64,000 bases of DNA from JBFMEX01 sp040752215 (GTDB lineage: Bacteria > Pseudomonadota > Alphaproteobacteria > Rhizobiales > Hyphomicrobiaceae), in the NCBI GenBank assembly GCA_040752215.1, contig JBFMEX010000026.1, forward strand, positions 112,383 through 176,382. The letters run 5' to 3'. Of this stretch, positions 17,311-25,068 are shown piece by piece. The notes below the pieces were generated by a model. That model saw nothing but the letters and a program-made list of their open reading frames with translations. It was not told the DNA's origin and did not search any database. Position 1 is the first letter of the stretch. The number at the start of each line of letters is the position of its first letter. A program made the translations under genes and the position numbers.

Positions 17311-17895
17311 ATGACCGGCACCGCCACCAAGCTGCCCCCGCTGCTGACCGTCGCCGATTTCCTCGATTGGCCCGGCGACGGCACCGGCACGCGCTACGAG
17401 CTGGTCGACGGCGTGCTGCGCGCCATGGCGCCGGGGAGCGACGTTCACAATACCATCGTCGCCAACTTGTCAGGCGTGATCTGGCAACACCTGCGCCGCA
17501 ATAGGCCGGGCTGCCGGCTCGTGACGTCGATGGGCGTTCAGCCGCGCGTTCGCGCAGAATGGAACTACCGTGTCCCCGACCTCGGCGTGACCTGCACCGA
17601 GGCCCGGCTGGGCGACATCTTCACCCCCGATCCGATCGTGCTGGTCGAGGTGCTGTCCCCCGGCAACGCCAACGACACCTACGAGAACGTCCGCGCCTAC
17701 GCGACCTTGCCGAGCGTCTCGGAGATCCTGATCGTGCACTCGACGCGGGTCGCGGCCGAGCTGCTGCGCCGCGATGGCGCTGGCAATTGGCCGGCCAACC
17801 CCGAGCCGATCGGTCCCGGCGGGGTGATCCGCGTCGCATCCATCGGCCAGGAGCTGGCGATCGGCGACGTCTACGTCGGCACCCATCTTGCCTAA
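17311..17895 (+). CDS. Uma2 family (DUF820) restriction-endonuclease-like protein
   Basis: A 194-residue protein of the Uma2/DUF820 group, which has the PD-(D/E)xK nuclease fold. The visible core is LTVADFLDWPG, then RYELVDGVLRAM, then PDLGVTCTE and LVEVLSPGNAND. The Asp of PDLG and the Glu of VEVLSP are the expected metal ligands, while the following segment reads NDTYENVRAYATLPS, with no obvious Lys where many Uma2 proteins have EK. That variant is frequent in alphaproteobacterial members as I remember. Function in cells is unknown; such genes are scattered and often mobile. The start at MTGTATK is chosen by homology; in-frame ATGs lie upstream. Confidence 0.8.
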   Translation: MTGTATKLPPLLTVADFLDWPGDGTGTRYELVDGVLRAMAPGSDVHNTIVANLSGVIWQHLRRNRPGCRLVTSMGVQPRVRAEWNYRVPDLGVTCTEARLGDIFTPDPIVLVEVLSPGNANDTYENVRAYATLPSVSEILIVHSTRVAAELLRRDGAGNWPANPEPIGPGGVIRVASIGQELAIGDVYVGTHLA

Positions 17896-17992
17896 GTCGA
17901 TCTCCCGTGGCGGCACGCGCTTTGGGCATCCCAATGTTGAGCTTGCGCGGCTGGTTCGAGGCGATAGAAAACGGGGCAAGGAGACGCACGCC

Positions 17993-20191
17993 ATGACCCG
18001 AATCCCTGATTTCTCCAAGCTCGAGCTCGGTTCTTCCCCTCACGCTCGTGGAGGAGAGGCGGGGGGAGCCTCGACCGGATTGGCGGGCGCCACGCCGAGT
18101 GAAGGGGACTGGATCACGCCCGAGGGCATCGCGGTGAAGCCGGTCTACACCGGCGCCGACACGGCGGGGCTCGACTTCCTCGACGGCTATCCCGGGATCG
18201 CGCCGTTCCTGCGCGGGCCCTATCCGACCATGTACGTCACCCAGCCGTGGACCATCCGCCAGTACGCCGGTTTCTCCACGGCCGAGGATTCGAACGCTTT
18301 CTACCGCCGCAACATCGCCGCCGGGCAGAAGGGCCTCTCGATCGCCTTCGACCTCGCCACTCACCGCGGCTACGACAGCGACCATCCGCGCGTCAAAGGC
18401 GACGTCGGCATGGCCGGGGTGGCGATCGATTCCATTTACGACATGCGCACGCTGTTCGACGGCATTCCGCTCTCGGAGATGACCGTCTCGATGACCATGA
18501 ACGGCGCCGTGCTGCCGGTGCTGGCCTTGTTCATCGTCGCCGGCGAGGAGCAGGGGGTGCCGCCGGAGCGGCTCGCCGGGACCATCCAGAACGACATCCT
18601 CAAGGAGTTCATGGTCCGCAACACCTACATCTATCCGCCGGCGCCCTCGATGCGGATCATCTCCGACATCTTCGCCTACACCTCGCGGCGGATGCCCAAG
18701 TTCAACTCGATCTCGATCTCCGGCTACCACATGCAGGAGGCGGGTGCGACCGCGGATCTGGAGCTCGCCTACACGCTTGCCGACGGCGTCGAGTACGTGC
18801 GCGCCGGCGTCGCCGCGGGATTGCCGGTCGACAAGTTCGCGCCGCGCCTGTCGTTCTTCTGGGCGATCGGCATGAACTTCGCGATGGAGGTCGCCAAGCT
18901 GCGCGCCGCGCGGCTCGTGTGGGCCAAGCTGATGCGCGAGCAGTTCCAGCCCAAGGACGAGCGCTCGCTCTCGCTCAGGACGCACTCGCAGACCTCGGGC
19001 TGGAGCCTGACCGCGCAGGACATCTTCAACAACGTCACCCGCACGGCGATCGAGGCGATGGCGGCGACCCAGGGTCACACCCAGTCGCTGCACACCAACG
19101 GCCTCGACGAGGCGATCGCGCTGCCGACCGATTTCTCCGCCCGCATCGCCCGCAATACACAGCTGATCCTGCAGCAGGAGAGCGGCACCTGCCGCGTCGC
19201 CGATCCGTGGGGCGGCAGCTTCTACATCGAGCGGCTGACGCACGACCTGGCGCAGAAGGCGCTTCTTCACATCGCCGAGGTCGAGAGCCTCGGCGGCATG
19301 GCCAAGGCGATCGCCGCCGGCATCCCGAAAATGCGGATCGAGGAGGCGGCGGCCCGCACGCAGGCCCGCATCGACACCGGCAAGCAGACCATCGTCGGCG
19401 TCAACAGGTTCCGCGTCAGCGACGAGGCCGAGATCGAACTGCTGAAGGTCGACAACCGCAAGGTGCGCGAGCAGCAGGTCGCCAAGCTCGAGCGGCTGAG
19501 AGCCGAGCGTGATCCGTTGCGCCTGAAGGCTGCGCTCGGCGCTTTGACCGAGGGCGCGAAAGGCGATGCCAACCTGCTCGAGCTCGCGGTCGATGCCGCG
19601 CGCGCGATGGCCACCGTCGGCGAGATCTCGGCGGCGATGGAAAGTGTGTTCACCCGCCATCGCGCGGAGATCCGCGCCATCTCGGGTGTCTACCGGTCGG
19701 AGGCCGGAGCCATGAACGACGACGTCGGCAAGGTGCTGAAATTGGTCGAGGCGTTCGAGCGCAACGACGGCCGACGCCCGCGCATCCTGATCGCGAAAAT
19801 GGGCCAGGACGGCCACGACCGCGGCCAGAAGGTGATCGCCTCGGCGTTCGCGGACCTGGGCTTCGACGTCGACATCGGGCCGCTGTTCGCAACCCCCGAC
19901 GAGGCGGCGCGCCAGGCGGTCGAGAACGACGTGCACATCATCGGCGTCTCGTCGCTGGCAGCCGGGCACCTGACGCTCGTGCCGGACCTCAAGGCGGCGC
20001 TGGAGAAGGAGGGCCGCGGCGATGTCATGATCGTCGTCGGCGGCGTGATCCCGCCTGGCGACTACGACGCGCTGTTCGCGGCCGGCGCGAAGGCCGTGTT
20101 CGGCCCCGGCACCAGCATCCCGCTCGCCGCCGCGGATTTGATCGCGAAGCTGAACGAGCAATTGGGGTATGCGAAGGTGGCGGCGGAGTAG
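17993..20191 (+). CDS. mutB: Methylmalonyl-CoA mutase, large (alpha) catalytic subunit
   Basis: A 732-residue B12-dependent mutase. The substrate barrel shows YPTMYVTQPWTIRQYAGFST and LQQESGTCRVADPWGGSFY. The C-terminal cobalamin domain has MGQDGHDRGQKVI, in which H608 is the lower-axial cobalt ligand, and then VIGVSSLAAGHL-type and GGVIPPGDY motifs. It makes succinyl-CoA from methylmalonyl-CoA with the mutA product. The start (MTRIPDFSKLEL) is canonical and preceded by AAGGAG; an upstream in-frame ATG at 17888 overlaps the Uma2 gene and is rejected. The linker after residue 12 (SSPHARGGEAGGAS) looks like a read-through repeat element. Confidence 0.95.
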   Translation: MTRIPDFSKLELGSSPHARGGEAGGASTGLAGATPSEGDWITPEGIAVKPVYTGADTAGLDFLDGYPGIAPFLRGPYPTMYVTQPWTIRQYAGFSTAEDSNAFYRRNIAAGQKGLSIAFDLATHRGYDSDHPRVKGDVGMAGVAIDSIYDMRTLFDGIPLSEMTVSMTMNGAVLPVLALFIVAGEEQGVPPERLAGTIQNDILKEFMVRNTYIYPPAPSMRIISDIFAYTSRRMPKFNSISISGYHMQEAGATADLELAYTLADGVEYVRAGVAAGLPVDKFAPRLSFFWAIGMNFAMEVAKLRAARLVWAKLMREQFQPKDERSLSLRTHSQTSGWSLTAQDIFNNVTRTAIEAMAATQGHTQSLHTNGLDEAIALPTDFSARIARNTQLILQQESGTCRVADPWGGSFYIERLTHDLAQKALLHIAEVESLGGMAKAIAAGIPKMRIEEAAARTQARIDTGKQTIVGVNRFRVSDEAEIELLKVDNRKVREQQVAKLERLRAERDPLRLKAALGALTEGAKGDANLLELAVDAARAMATVGEISAAMESVFTRHRAEIRAISGVYRSEAGAMNDDVGKVLKLVEAFERNDGRRPRILIAKMGQDGHDRGQKVIASAFADLGFDVDIGPLFATPDEAARQAVENDVHIIGVSSLAAGHLTLVPDLKAALEKEGRGDVMIVVGGVIPPGDYDALFAAGAKAVFGPGTSIPLAAADLIAKLNEQLGYAKVAAE
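18030..18070 (+). repeat. Candidate in-frame palindromic repeat within mutB
   Basis: This stretch holds CCTCACGCTCGTGGAGG, an imperfect inverted repeat, followed by a G-rich run. The translation SSPHARGGEAGG resembles peptides made when dispersed C/G-rich intergenic repeats of proteobacteria insert in frame. It falls in the variable linker between the N-terminal arm and the W-x-TPEGI motif, where an insertion would be tolerated. It is inferred from a single copy in the window. Confidence 0.35.
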
Positions 20192-20204
20192 GGGCTCGGC
20201 GCTG

Positions 20205-20744
20205 GTGGCTAGGTCTGAGCGGAAGAAAAGGACCCACCTCAACCCTGAACGGGTTAGCGCGCTCGGCATGTTGAGGTATGCGATCGAGTTCTTTGCTGCT
20301 GCCGATGCGACCGACGAGGCGATTGGCAGTGAACCGGGCTGCGAGATAGTTGCTCCTGTGCCGGTCATCTTCTTGACGGCGCGGGCCGTTGAGCTGGGTC
20401 TAAAGGCATACCTGATACACTGCGGTGTCGACCTCAAGCGAATCGTAGATGAACTCAGACACGACTTGTTAATGTGTCTTGAAGAAGCCGAGAAACATGG
20501 CTTCTCTCCGCTCGAGAATGGAGTTCGGCAGCTGCTCAGGCTGCTCAATGACAGCTACAAGTTCAAAGACCTGGAGTATTTCTTCAGCGGTTCGAAAACG
20601 CTCCCCGAGCATGGTGCGTTGCAGACAGTGACCGTGAGGATACTCGATGAGGTTGTCAGCTCGGTTCCCGATGCTCAGCTGCTATTGCGCTCCAAGTCGG
20701 GGCAGATCTTTTCCGCCTTTCATCGGAGCAGCGGTGGTGATTAG
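20205..20744 (+). CDS. HEPN-like hypothetical protein, lower G+C
   Basis: A 179-residue helical protein from a GTG start; ATG at 20169 or 20268 are alternatives. The segment ARAVELGLKAYLIHCG followed by ELRHDLLMCLEEAEKHGF has the layout of HEPN-domain proteins (a conserved LKA helix, then HDL). HEPN proteins are often RNases or their non-catalytic relatives in toxin and defence systems. An Rx6H spacing (RIVDELRH) is present but is not the usual RN-type motif, so activity is uncertain. Base composition is clearly lower than its neighbours: 28 of 60 bases are G or C at 20461-20520. No antitoxin-like partner is next to it. Confidence 0.5.
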   Translation: MARSERKKRTHLNPERVSALGMLRYAIEFFAAADATDEAIGSEPGCEIVAPVPVIFLTARAVELGLKAYLIHCGVDLKRIVDELRHDLLMCLEEAEKHGFSPLENGVRQLLRLLNDSYKFKDLEYFFSGSKTLPEHGALQTVTVRILDEVVSSVPDAQLLLRSKSGQIFSAFHRSSGGD

Positions 20745-21126
20745 GTCGGGACAGCGCCCACTCCTGCGGTGAGGAAGGCCGCTACGCTCGCTGCCGCGCA
20801 AACGTCAACGCTTTCGGATCGCCTCCTGACCCCGTTGGGTTACGGCCGCAAGTACGTAGGACTTGGGTTGACGCGGCCTTGGCGGCGACCGGGGCGCTCA
20901 GGCGCCGGCTCCGCGCCTAAACCAACACCCGCGGGTCGCCACGCGCGTTGAGCATCGCACCCAAGCGCAGCACGGCATTCCCCGCCCAGTGGTTCGCACA
21001 TTCCTGTGTCCGCCTCGCCACGCGGATGGGCAAAGGCGATCGAGCCGGGTGCCACAGCCTTGTGCGGCCACTCCCCGCGCGCGCATCATTGCGCCACCGG
21101 CTTTGCGTTTCCGAGTAGTGCGTGTG
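20745..21126. other. Intergenic region after the HEPN-like gene
   Basis: This 382-base stretch carries no convincing gene. A minus-strand frame through it ends in LGAMLNARGDPRVLV at 20917-20961, which looks protein-like and could be the tail of a decayed gene, but nothing upstream on that strand supports an intact one. No hairpin followed by a T-run was found. Confidence 0.35.
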
Positions 21127-21846
21127 ATGCGTTCGATGATGTTGCCCGTGGCCGGCGCGCTGGCTGCGCTCGCCGGTTGCGCGAGCGTGCCGGAGATCGA
21201 CGAGCGCCAGTACGTCAAGGTTTCCGACATCCTCTATTCCGTCGAGTGCGAGCTGAAGGAGGCGATCGACAGCCTGGCCCGCAGCTATCCCTTTGTCCGC
21301 AAGCAGCTGGTCGAGGTCAAATACAGCCTCGACGTGGTCGAGACCGGGGTCGGGGCCGGTGACGCCAACCTTGTCGTGCCGATCACCCACGGCACGTTCT
21401 CCATCGGTTTCACCGCCGGCCTGCTGCAGACGACGACCCGCGCCACCAGCTTCTCGGTCAGCTACAAGACCGACGAACTCGAGTGCCGTCCGCCGGGCAC
21501 GGGTCCCAACATGCCGACACGCATCGCCGGCGGGGTAGGCCTGAGCGAGTGGCTGCTCAGCATCTCCGCCGCGCTCCGAGCCGCCAACGAGACTCCGGTG
21601 GCGATGAGCTACAGGATGGATTACGACATCGTCGCCGACGCCAGCGTGACGCCACGGTTCGGCGTGTCGCTGGCGTCGGGGCATGCCTATGGCGGCGGCG
21701 TGCGCCTCGCCGGCAGGCGCCAGCGCACGCACTCCGTGCTGGTCGCGGTCGCCAAGGTGGACGCCGACGACAAGGGCGGCGTCGAGGCGCAGAAGCGCAT
21801 CGACCGCGAGATCACTCAGAGCATCCTGAAGGAGGTCTCGCGTTGA
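21127..21846 (+). CDS. Predicted outer-membrane-directed lipoprotein
   Basis: A 239-residue protein with a lipoprotein signal: MRSMMLPVAGALAALAGC, where LAGC is the lipobox and Cys18 would be acylated. The mature part begins ASVPEIDERQYVKVSDILYS and is mixed alpha/beta with no motif I can name; a C-terminal charged segment (KRIDREITQSILKEVSR) is helical. The frame is open upstream to 20989, but the lipobox fixes the start. It is convergent with the sensor kinase, separated by a repeat-containing gap. Confidence 0.7.
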   Translation: MRSMMLPVAGALAALAGCASVPEIDERQYVKVSDILYSVECELKEAIDSLARSYPFVRKQLVEVKYSLDVVETGVGAGDANLVVPITHGTFSIGFTAGLLQTTTRATSFSVSYKTDELECRPPGTGPNMPTRIAGGVGLSEWLLSISAALRAANETPVAMSYRMDYDIVADASVTPRFGVSLASGHAYGGGVRLAGRRQRTHSVLVAVAKVDADDKGGVEAQKRIDREITQSILKEVSR

Positions 21847-21899
21847 GCCGCGCCACGCTATGAGCTTATCTCGACCTGTTCCGTGCCGCGCGTCGCAGC

Positions 21900-22072
21900 G
21901 CGCTGGCGCGCCGGGATGACGGCGCAGTTGGGCGAGCCGTGTCCCGGCCCACACCGTCACGCCGGCGAAGGCCGGGGCCTGTGCACGCTTCTGTCGTGCG
22001 CGACGGCTGCCGTGGCCGGATCCCGGCCTATGCCGCTGCGCGCACCTGCGTGCGCTGGCGCGCCGGGATGAC
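21900..22072. repeat. Intergenic direct repeat between convergent genes
   Basis: An identical 21-base sequence (starting GCGCTGGCGCGCC and ending GGGATGAC) occurs at 21900-21920 and again at 22052-22072, 152 bases apart. Between them lie CCGGCGAAGGCCGGGG (from 21962) and a GATCCCGGCC segment, typical of dispersed palindromic intergenic elements. The repeats sit in the gap between a lipoprotein gene and a sensor-kinase gene, both of which end here. Confidence 0.6.
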
Positions 22073-22110
22073 GTCGCCAATGGGCAATCGATGAGCCCAT
22101 CCAGCAGAGC

Positions 22111-23556
22111 CTACAGCGGCACCGAGATGATCGCTCTGAGGCCGCCCATCGAACTCTCGCCGAGCGCGACGTCGCCGCCGTGGCTCTTGGCAATGTCGCG
22201 GGCGATGGCGAGGCCGAGCCCGGTGTTGCCCTCGTCCTGATTGCGGGCGTGGTCCAGCCGGTAGAACGGCTTGAACACGTTGTCGCGCTCCTCGGTCGGG
22301 ATGCCGGGTCCGTCGTCGTCGACCTCGATCCGCAGCCACTGTCCCTCGGTCGCGGCACGGATCAGGATGCGGTCGCCGAACCGGGCGGCATTGGTGACGA
22401 GGTTGGTGATCGCGCGCTTGATCGCCTGGCGCTTCAGCGGCACCACGAGGTCTTTGCGCCGGCGGCGCATCTTGAGCTCGATCGGGACGCCGTAGACCTG
22501 CGCTTCGTCGTAGACCTCCTCCAGCACCTCGCGCACGTTGGTCGGCCGCGCCTCCTCGCCGCCGTCGCCGCGCGCAAAGGCGAGGTAGTCCTCCAGCATG
22601 TGCTGCATTTCCTTCACGTCCGACTTCAGCGACTGTACCTCGCTGCCCTCGCCGAGAAGTGCGAGCTCCAGCTTGAAGCGGGTGAGGATGGTCCGGAGAT
22701 CGTGGCTGACGCCGGCCAGCATGTGCGTGCGCTGCTCGACGTGGGTGGTGATGCGGTCGCGCATCTCGAGGAACGCCAGCGCCGCCTGCCGCACCTCGCG
22801 CGCGCCACGCGGGCGGAAGTCCTCCGGCACCGGGCGGCCCTTGCCGAATGCGTCGGCCGCCTCGGCGAGGCGGAGAATGGGACGGATCTGGTTTCTGAGG
22901 AATAGGATCGCAACCGTCAGCAGGATCACCGAGGTGCCGACCATCCACAGCAGGAAGATGTGCGAGTTGGAGGCATACGTCTGGCTGCGGGTGGCGATCA
23001 CGCGCAGGATGGCGTTGTCGTGCTTGACGCGGATCTCGACGTGCCGCGACTGGCCGACGGTGTCGATCCAGAACGGCAGCTTGATGTGGCGGCGGATCTC
23101 GTCGGAGAGCTCGCGGTCGAGCAGGTCGAAAAAGGGTTTCGGCCGCGCCTCGGGCAGGTCTCCGGGCGGTAGGATCTGCAAGGAGAGGTTGAGCCGGTTG
23201 TGCGCCATCTCGACCAGCCGGCGCTGGCCCTCTTTGGTCGGGTAGTCCTCGTAGATATCGATCAGCGCGGCGACGTTGCGCGCGGTCGCCTCCGACAGGC
23301 GTCGCGTCACGTTCTGCCAGTGGCGTTCCATGAACACGAACGCGATGACGCCCTCGAGCACGACGATCGGTGCGATGATGATGATGAGCGCGCGGGCGTA
23401 GAGGCCCTTTGGCATCACCTCCGCCAGCCAGCGCATCGGGCCCGACAGCCGGCCGGTCGCGTTGGGCACCAGCGACTTCAGCCACTCGAGCCACTGGGCG
23501 CGAACGCTCAGCGGTGCCGCGTCGGCCTTGTCGTGAGCTGCAACCATCGGCTCCAC
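22111..23556 (-). CDS. EnvZ-like sensor histidine kinase
   Basis: A 481-residue membrane kinase. The first membrane helix is at about residues 53-75, a periplasmic sensor of about 120 residues follows, and the second helix is at about 200-220. Then come a HAMP linker, the phosphoacceptor box LAGVSHDLRTILTRFK (H285), an N box with NLVTNAARF (N384/N389), G1 DDDGPGIP (413-420) and G2 GNTGLGLAIA (443-452). The SHDLRT box and overall layout match the EnvZ/OmpR-type group. It starts 24 bases after the regulator gene and forms an operon with it and the MarR gene. The signal it senses is unknown. Confidence 0.92.
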   Translation of the reverse strand: MEPMVAAHDKADAAPLSVRAQWLEWLKSLVPNATGRLSGPMRWLAEVMPKGLYARALIIIIAPIVVLEGVIAFVFMERHWQNVTRRLSEATARNVAALIDIYEDYPTKEGQRRLVEMAHNRLNLSLQILPPGDLPEARPKPFFDLLDRELSDEIRRHIKLPFWIDTVGQSRHVEIRVKHDNAILRVIATRSQTYASNSHIFLLWMVGTSVILLTVAILFLRNQIRPILRLAEAADAFGKGRPVPEDFRPRGAREVRQAALAFLEMRDRITTHVEQRTHMLAGVSHDLRTILTRFKLELALLGEGSEVQSLKSDVKEMQHMLEDYLAFARGDGGEEARPTNVREVLEEVYDEAQVYGVPIELKMRRRRKDLVVPLKRQAIKRAITNLVTNAARFGDRILIRAATEGQWLRIEVDDDGPGIPTEERDNVFKPFYRLDHARNQDEGNTGLGLAIARDIAKSHGGDVALGESSMGGLRAIISVPL

Positions 23557-23580
23557 TCGCGCCGCCGGGGCGCGCTTTTG

Positions 23581-24297
23581 TCAATCGGTATAGAGGATGT
23601 ATCCCTTGCCGCGCACGGTCTGCAAATACACCGGATTGGACGGGTCGGTCTCGATCTTGCGCCTGAGGCGGTTGATCTGTACGTCGATCGCCCGCTCGCT
23701 GCCGGTCGAATCGTCGTTCGAAAGCTCGTGGCGGGCGATCGGCGTGCCGGGGCGCTGGGCGAACAGGCGCAGCATGTCGCGCTCGCGCTCGGTCAGCTTG
23801 ATGGTCTCGTCCTCGCGCTTGAGCTCGCCGCGGCCGATGTGGAACCTGAACGCGCCCATCTGCACCTCGTCGCAGGGGCCGGGCGCCGGCTGGCCGCGGC
23901 GCAGGATGTTGCGCACTCTCAGCAGGAGCTCGCGGGGCTCGAACGGCTTCGGCACGTAGTCGTCGACGCCAACCTCCAGGCCGGCGATGCGGTCGTCGGG
24001 GTCCGAGCGCGCGGTCAGCATCAGGATCGGGATGCGGTTGGTCGCCTTGAGGTCGCGCGCGAGATCGAGCCCGTTCTCGCCCGGCATCATCACATCGAGC
24101 AGTACCAGATCGAACGCCAGGCCGCGCATGGCGGCGCGCGCCGAGGCCGCCTCCGCGGCCGTCGTCACCCGGTAGCCGTTCTCGAACAGGTAGCGGGCGA
24201 GCAGATCGCGGATCTTCTGGTCGTCGTCGACCACCAGCACATGCGGGGCGTCGTCGGGCAGCGGCTCCTTGCGGGCCGTATTGGCGGCGATCGTCAT
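23581..24297 (-). CDS. OmpR-type response regulator
   Basis: A 238-residue two-domain regulator. The receiver domain has the acidic pocket VVDDDQ (23-28), phosphoacceptor D68 in VLLDVMMPG, the Thr of LTARSD, and K117 in YVPKPFEP. The C-terminal winged helix shows LTERERDMLRLF and the recognition helix SERAIDVQINRLRRKIE with VRGKGYIL. It would bind direct repeats upstream of target genes after phosphorylation by the adjacent kinase. It lies 19 bases behind the MarR gene and 24 before the kinase. Confidence 0.95.
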   Translation of the reverse strand: MTIAANTARKEPLPDDAPHVLVVDDDQKIRDLLARYLFENGYRVTTAAEAASARAAMRGLAFDLVLLDVMMPGENGLDLARDLKATNRIPILMLTARSDPDDRIAGLEVGVDDYVPKPFEPRELLLRVRNILRRGQPAPGPCDEVQMGAFRFHIGRGELKREDETIKLTERERDMLRLFAQRPGTPIARHELSNDDSTGSERAIDVQINRLRRKIETDPSNPVYLQTVRGKGYILYTD

Positions 24298-24316
24298 CGT
24301 CGGCTCCCCTGCTCCC

Positions 24317-24877
24317 CTACTTCTCGTCGCCCGCGAGTGGCCGGCCCGGCTCCCCCGCGCCGCCCTCGATCAGCGTCTCGACGCGCGGGCGATCCTCGGC
24401 AGCGATCATGGCAAAAAGGAAGCGCCGCGCAACCTCCTCGGCGCCGGGCCCGGCGTCGGCGAAGGCGGCCTCGATGCGTTGGATCTGCAGCGTGGCCAGC
24501 TTGTCGGCGAGGCGGGCGCCCTTGGACGTCGCGTAGAGCAGCCGCTCGCGGCGGTCCTCCTCGCCGGCACGCTGGACGATGAAGCCCTCGTCGATCAATT
24601 GTTTCAGCACGCGTGCCAGCGACTGCTTGGTGATCTTCAGGATCTCGAGCAGGTGGGCGACGCGCAGGCCCGGATTGCGGTTGACGAAATGCAGCACGCG
24701 GTGGTGCGCGCGGCCGAAACCGTACTGCTCCAGCACCGCGTCGGGATCGCCGGTGAAGTCGCGGTAGGCGAAGAACAGCAGCTCGACGCAAGCAAGCAGC
24801 TGGTCCCGGTGCGAGGCGGCGCTCGGGACGGGCGCAAGCCGGCGGCCGGCGGCGGGCGGGGAAGTTACGTCAGCCAT
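24317..24877 (-). CDS. MarR family transcriptional regulator
   Basis: A 186-residue winged-helix regulator. After an Ala/Pro-rich start, the segment FGRAHHRVLHFVNRNPGLRV begins the DNA-binding domain, ILKITKQSLARVLKQLIDEGFI is the helix-turn-helix, and GEEDRRERLLYATSKG is the wing with the DRR/R-x-L-x-T-x-x-G signature of MarR. It probably heads the marR-regulator-kinase operon, and its start faces ilvE across a 191-base divergent gap, so it may control both. The ligand is unknown. Confidence 0.9.
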   Translation of the reverse strand: MADVTSPPAAGRRLAPVPSAASHRDQLLACVELLFFAYRDFTGDPDAVLEQYGFGRAHHRVLHFVNRNPGLRVAHLLEILKITKQSLARVLKQLIDEGFIVQRAGEEDRRERLLYATSKGARLADKLATLQIQRIEAAFADAGPGAEEVARRFLFAMIAAEDRPRVETLIEGGAGEPGRPLAGDEK

Positions 24878-25068
24878 GTTGACTTATTTGCAGGCGATTG
24901 TTACGCGTGGCAAGCTGTTTCGGAGGGGCCGTCGGGCGGCTCCCGAGGCCGGGCGCCCGCCATTGCGCGACAGCGGGCATGCGATTGCACCGACCACCGG
25001 ACCAGACGTGACGCGCCCGCGACGAGGGCTGCCACTCAAGCCGGCCTGCGCTCGAGGACAAGGTGTCG

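Noticed and set aside
20169..20204. ATG at 20169 as start of the HEPN-like gene
   Set aside because: It lies inside mutB, lacks a good ribosome site and adds basic residues with no conserved look; kept only as an alternative.
17621..20548. A 975-residue open frame on the minus strand
   Set aside because: It is antisense to mutB, whose motifs and B12 ligand are unmistakable; the minus translation has no recognisable domain.
21900..22072. CRISPR array
   Set aside because: There are only two repeat copies, the spacing is 152 bases, and no cas gene is in the window.
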